A DNA stretch of 64,000 bases. Origin: an uncultured Brachybacterium sp. (lineage in GTDB: Bacteria; Actinomycetota; Actinomycetes; Actinomycetales; Dermabacteraceae). The stretch is taken from assembly GCF_947500705.1 (NCBI RefSeq), contig NZ_CANMSY010000012.1:49294-113293 (forward strand), read 5' to 3'. Shown one piece after another: positions 61,302-64,000 of the stretch. The notes under the pieces were generated by a model. The model made no database searches. It had not been told where the DNA came from and was given only the letters and a program-made list of their open reading frames with translations. Positions within the stretch are counted from its first letter, which is position 1; each line of letters begins with the position of its first letter. The translations under genes were made by a program, and so were the position numbers.

Positions 61302-61642
61302 TGATCATCTGGTCGACCCGGGGCAAGGTATGGGGACATCGGTTCCTCCTCACAGGAGGTTCACCGGACCCCCTGATCGAAAGGGATCGAGCGTTCGAAG
61401 GCGCTGACCCGGAGGCAGAAGTATGCCATCGTCACGGTCCGACGCTCGCCCTGCGATTCATCGATCCCGAAAACCGTAAGGATGCAGCGGGTCGGCCGAT
61501 CCTCCACGAGTTGGTGGTCAGCGGGCCGGAGTCCAAAGGGCCCATGTCGCTCGAAGAGGGAATCGCCGCTTTTTGGCCCGCACTTGCGGACGAGTACTCG
61601 CGGGTGTGGGATCTTCAGGCCCCTCCCCACACCATGGGATGA
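61301..61642 (+). CDS. small GTPase-partner protein
   Basis: 113 residues translated from an ATG overlapping the GTPase stop (TGATG). It begins STRGKVWGHRFLLTGG and has a beta-rich core (ALRFIDPENRKDAAGRPILHELVVSGP) with a helical end (LEEGIAAFWPALADEYSRVW); both given in part. I recognise no family. The tight coupling suggests a subunit bound to the GTPase, perhaps an adaptor between it and an effector. Confidence 0.6.
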   Translation: MIIWSTRGKVWGHRFLLTGGSPDPLIERDRAFEGADPEAEVCHRHGPTLALRFIDPENRKDAAGRPILHELVVSGPESKGPMSLEEGIAAFWPALADEYSRVWDLQAPPHTMG

Positions 61643-61799
61643 CGGTCGCTTGCTAGGTCGTCACGTCGCGATCCCGCCCTTCCGAGGGGGCGGATGCGCA
61701 ACGAGGAAACGGCTCCACCGGAGGTGCCGACCCAGAAAGCTTCATCGCCTGCGACAGACACAGGTACCCTCGCCGCTCCTTTCATCTCTCTGTCCGTAC

Positions 61800-62035
61800 C
61801 CGACACTTGCGCTCGTTCCTCGCCGACCAGCCGTTTCATGATCGCTACGTTGCCCGTTGCCACGACGCTCAGGTCGGAATCCTTGGTAGCGGATTCGCGA
61901 GCGTATTCGTCGAGGATTCTGCTTTTCTGCACCTCGCAGCTCCATTACTCGCGGGTCTACTCCCTCGTCGGAAAAGAGTAGGTGCGCCTGCACGGACCGC
62001 TGCTGACCCATGCGGTAGCGGGTGATCGGCATGTA
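61800..62035 (-). pseudogene. SNF2-family helicase C-terminal fragment
   Basis: One frame reads TRYRMGQQRSVQAHLLFSDE and VDPRVMELRGAEKQN; after a frameshift another reads ILDEYARESATKDSDL. Together they give the typical motif VI and tail of Swi2/Snf2 helicases (R-x-x-GQ, then VD-RV-EL---K, then YARESA). About 75 codons remain. It does not match the intact helicase at 53299 closely, so it derives from a different system. Confidence 0.75.
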
Positions 62036-62183
62036 CGCCGAGCGACAGGTCGAGCTGCGACTGACAACTACGGCCTGGCCGTCGTCAAGGAAGCGTTGCT
62101 GAAGGGCATGACCGAACCGCTGGCCATCAAGACGATCGAGTCCCTAGGGCGTGTAGAGCCAGCTCGGGCATGAAACGGGACTT

Positions 62184-62217
62184 CGGGGCCCGGACTGCAT
62201 CGTGTAGTCCGGCCCCG
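62184..62217 (+). terminator. strong hairpin, possible terminator
   Basis: CGGGGCCCGGACT and AGTCCGGCCCCG pair over 12 bp with one bulged base around a 9-base loop. It lies 11 bp after the stop at 62173. No T-run follows, as is common in actinobacteria. Confidence 0.6.
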
Positions 62218-62237
62218 TCGTCGAACGGCCTTGAACT

Positions 62238-63682
62238 GGCTCTTCAAGGTTCGTGGTGAAGGAGAGCGTCGCGTCGCTGGCGTAGAACGGCCCGTGGTCC
62301 TGCTGTGATGGGTGTTGTCAAGACATCCACACCTCAGAGGACCACGAGCCTGTGCACGAGAATACTGGTTCGCAGCGTGATGCTGCGAGCACGATCTTCA
62401 ACTTGCCCGATTACCGCGTCACAGACGCGATCGACCTGCCCGACGGAGGCCGTCGAGTGGTGATCGAATCCATCGAGCCGCCGGGCTGTCCGTCCTGCGG
62501 GGTGCTCGCGACCAAGGTCCACTCCCGCCGGTCCCAGAAGGTGCGCGACGTCCCCGTGGCCGGGGCGGTGGAGGTGGTGTGGGCCAAGCGGCGCTGGTTC
62601 TGCCTCGAGCCGGCCTGCGCCCGGCGCACGTTCTGGGAAGCCACCGATCAGGTCCCTTACCGTGCGCGTTCGACGACCCGGCTGCGGGATCAGGTCGTCT
62701 CCGCGGTGCTCACCTCGGGCCGGGCTGCCTCCGAGGTCGCCCGGGCCCATGGCGTCTCGTGGTGGCTGGTCCAGTCCGCGCTGGCGGCGGCCGCAGTGGT
62801 CCTCCCCGCCGCCGAGGACGTGCCAGTGACGCGCCTGGGCATCGATGAGCACCGCTACCGGTCGGTGCGCTGGTTCCGCACCGATGAAGGTGCCTGGAGA
62901 CGGTTCGAGCCATGGATGACGACCCTGGTCGACCTGACCACCGGACAGGTCCTCGGCGTCGTCGACGGCCGGGACTCCACCGCCGTCGGTGACTGGCTTG
63001 CCCAGCGCTCTGAGGACTGGCGGGAGCGGATCGAGATCGTCGCGATCGATCCCTCGGCCGCGTTCCGCAAAGCACTGCGGACCTACCTGCCCCGCGCTGC
63101 GGTCTCGGTCGACAAGTTCCACCTCGTCAAGCTCGGGAACGACATGGTCACCGCCGTGCGGCAACGCCTGGCCCGCACCCATCACGGTCGCCGGGGTCGG
63201 AAGGATGACCCGGCCTGGGCGCACCGGATGCTCCTGCTGCGCGGCGCTGACACCCTCACCCCGAGGGCGTGGGAGCGGTTGGAGAGGGTGTTCCGCACCG
63301 ATGACCCCACCGACGAGCTCTCCGCCGCCTGGGGCATCAAGGAGCAGCTCCGTCGCCTATTGGCGACCGACACCCTGGCTCAGGCCTGGGAGGAACGGAT
63401 GCGGATGGGCTACTTCGTGCAGATCGCGAATATGCCCGAGGCGACCAAGCTCTACGACACCGTCGTGACCTGGTGGGACGCGATCGAGGTCCTCATCGTC
63501 ACCGGCGCGACCACCGCTCGAGTCGAGGCCGCGAACACCGGCATCAAGAACATCAAACGCATCGGCCGTGGCTTCCGCAACGCCGAGAACTACCGGATGC
63601 GTATCCTGCTGACCAGCGCCGCGAAAACCGTAGCGTGAATACCCGCCACAGCAGGGTCATTCACCACGAACCGCGAAGAGCC
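62238..63682 (+). mobile_element. ISL3-family insertion sequence, complete
   Basis: Inverted repeats GGCTCTTCAAGGTTCGTGGT (plus GAA) at 62238-62260 and the complement of GGCTCTTCGCGGTTCGTGGT (plus GAA) at 63660-63682 differ at two of 23 positions. The flanks carry a perfect 8-bp direct repeat CTTGAACT (62230-62237 and 63683-63690), the size expected for ISL3. The intact target duplication indicates a recent insertion. Confidence 0.93.
62352..63638 (+). CDS. ISL3-family transposase
   Basis: 428 residues from GTG 62352. A zinc-binding head (CPSCG about 39-43, then CLEPAC) is followed by an HTH and the DDE core: LGIDEHRYRSV, TGQVLGVVDGRDS, VAIDPSAAFRKAL and the final EAANTGIKNIKRIGRGFRN, which carries the catalytic Glu. 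Complete and undisrupted, so the element may be active. Confidence 0.93.
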   Translation: MHENTGSQRDAASTIFNLPDYRVTDAIDLPDGGRRVVIESIEPPGCPSCGVLATKVHSRRSQKVRDVPVAGAVEVVWAKRRWFCLEPACARRTFWEATDQVPYRARSTTRLRDQVVSAVLTSGRAASEVARAHGVSWWLVQSALAAAAVVLPAAEDVPVTRLGIDEHRYRSVRWFRTDEGAWRRFEPWMTTLVDLTTGQVLGVVDGRDSTAVGDWLAQRSEDWRERIEIVAIDPSAAFRKALRTYLPRAAVSVDKFHLVKLGNDMVTAVRQRLARTHHGRRGRKDDPAWAHRMLLLRGADTLTPRAWERLERVFRTDDPTDELSAAWGIKEQLRRLLATDTLAQAWEERMRMGYFVQIANMPEATKLYDTVVTWWDAIEVLIVTGATTARVEAANTGIKNIKRIGRGFRNAENYRMRILLTSAAKTVA

Positions 63683-63775
63683 CTTGAACTGCTCCGTGAC
63701 GTCGGCGGTTCCGGCAACCTGGCCTCATGGGGTCAAGTCCCCGGAAGTGGTGTAGCGATCCTTCGGCGATAGGGA

Positions 63776-64000
63776 TCAGGCTGTCAGCGCGGGCAGGGCA
63801 TCGGTGTTCACCTCGTTCACGGGATTGGTGGTGAGGGTGAGGCGGCAACGGGCCAGGACGTCGAGGCCGAGGTAGCGGCGTCCTTCGGCCCATTCGTCGG
63901 TCTGCTCGGCCAGGACCGCGCCGACGAGGCGGACGATCGCCTCGCGGGAGGGGAAGATGCCCACCGAGTCGGTGCGGCGGCGGATCTCGCGGTTCAGACG
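63776..64000 (-). CDS. IS256-family transposase, C-terminal part (cut by window edge)
   Basis: The frame is open to base 64000 and ends at 63776. VGIFPSREAIVRLVGAVLAE and DEWAEGRRYLGLDVLARC, given in part, are the conserved end of IS256-type (MULE-like) transposases. The last 20 residues (TNPVNEVNTDALPAL) are the normal variable tail. GGGGTCAAGTCCCCGGAAGT at 63730 onward is probably the terminal repeat of this element. Confidence 0.88.
   Translation of the reverse strand, partial: RLNREIRRRTDSVGIFPSREAIVRLVGAVLAEQTDEWAEGRRYLGLDVLARCRLTLTTNPVNEVNTDALPALTA

Larger units (their letters stand above)
61643..62237. other. remnant-rich region between GTPase unit and ISL3
   Basis: Contains the SNF2 helicase tail (minus) and on the plus strand a frame ending DNYGLAVVKEALLKGM, KTIESLGRVEPARA and a stop at 62173, probably the end of a lost gene, followed by a hairpin. 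Confidence 0.4.

Noticed and set aside
1-64000. CRISPR arrays, tRNA or rRNA genes
   Set aside because: No regularly spaced short repeats, cloverleaf-like sequences or rRNA signatures were seen by eye in the window.

Overview
The window is high-GC DNA whose codon use, GTG starts, short ATGA/GTGA gene overlaps and leaderless-looking promoters fit an actinobacterium. The gene set (LysR/LysE exporter pair, MelR-like regulator with a GH4 enzyme, quinone D-lactate dehydrogenase, cst-type sulfur locus) suggests Micrococcales, possibly a Brachybacterium-like organism; that placement is a guess from gene content. No rRNA, tRNA or CRISPR array was seen.

Region 1 (1-15.4 kb) is ordinary metabolic chromosome: the end of a luciferase-like monooxygenase/CMD/alkylhydroperoxidase trio, an MBL-fold relic, a minus-strand run of homocysteine S-methyltransferase, Gfo/Idh/MocA and aldo/keto reductase genes, a MelR-like regulator divergent from melA, an argP/lysE divergent pair, dld, a P1B metal ATPase, an adhP relic and a universal stress protein.

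Region 2 (15.4-23.4 kb) holds a complete persulfide/sulfide-detoxification locus (cstR, two rhodaneses, TauE exporter, thioredoxin, cstB, a YgaP-like protein) controlled by four ATACCCC...GGGGTAT palindromes. It lies between two 400-bp direct copies of part of an alpha/beta-hydrolase gene, so homologous recombination could delete or amplify it. Region 3 (22-31 kb) is a patchwork of duplicated small genes, some with deletions, around a large exonuclease-Pif1-BRCT fusion helicase, a butanediol dehydrogenase and a truncated C69 dipeptidase.

Region 4 (32-64 kb) is a defence and mobile-element island. It contains an IS3 remnant, a lone gene with a possible PD-(D/E)xK nuclease motif, an IS1634 element nested in a decayed IS3 element, a GIY-YIG nuclease pair, and a type I restriction-modification system whose hsdS-hsdR gap carries an inverted, broken RES toxin with its antitoxin. 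Next come an HTH-N6-methyltransferase with specificity-like tail co-transcribed with a NYN nuclease, a translationally coupled DUF6361/PLD-nuclease/SNF2-helicase operon with an OGG-like gene beside it, and an unrecognised coiled-coil protein divergent from a TRAFAC-type GTPase and its small partner. An ISL3 element with a perfect 8-bp target duplication and the end of an IS256 element close the window. The strongest candidates for little-described systems are the DUF6361-PLD-helicase operon, the GTPase trio, and the methyltransferase-NYN pair.
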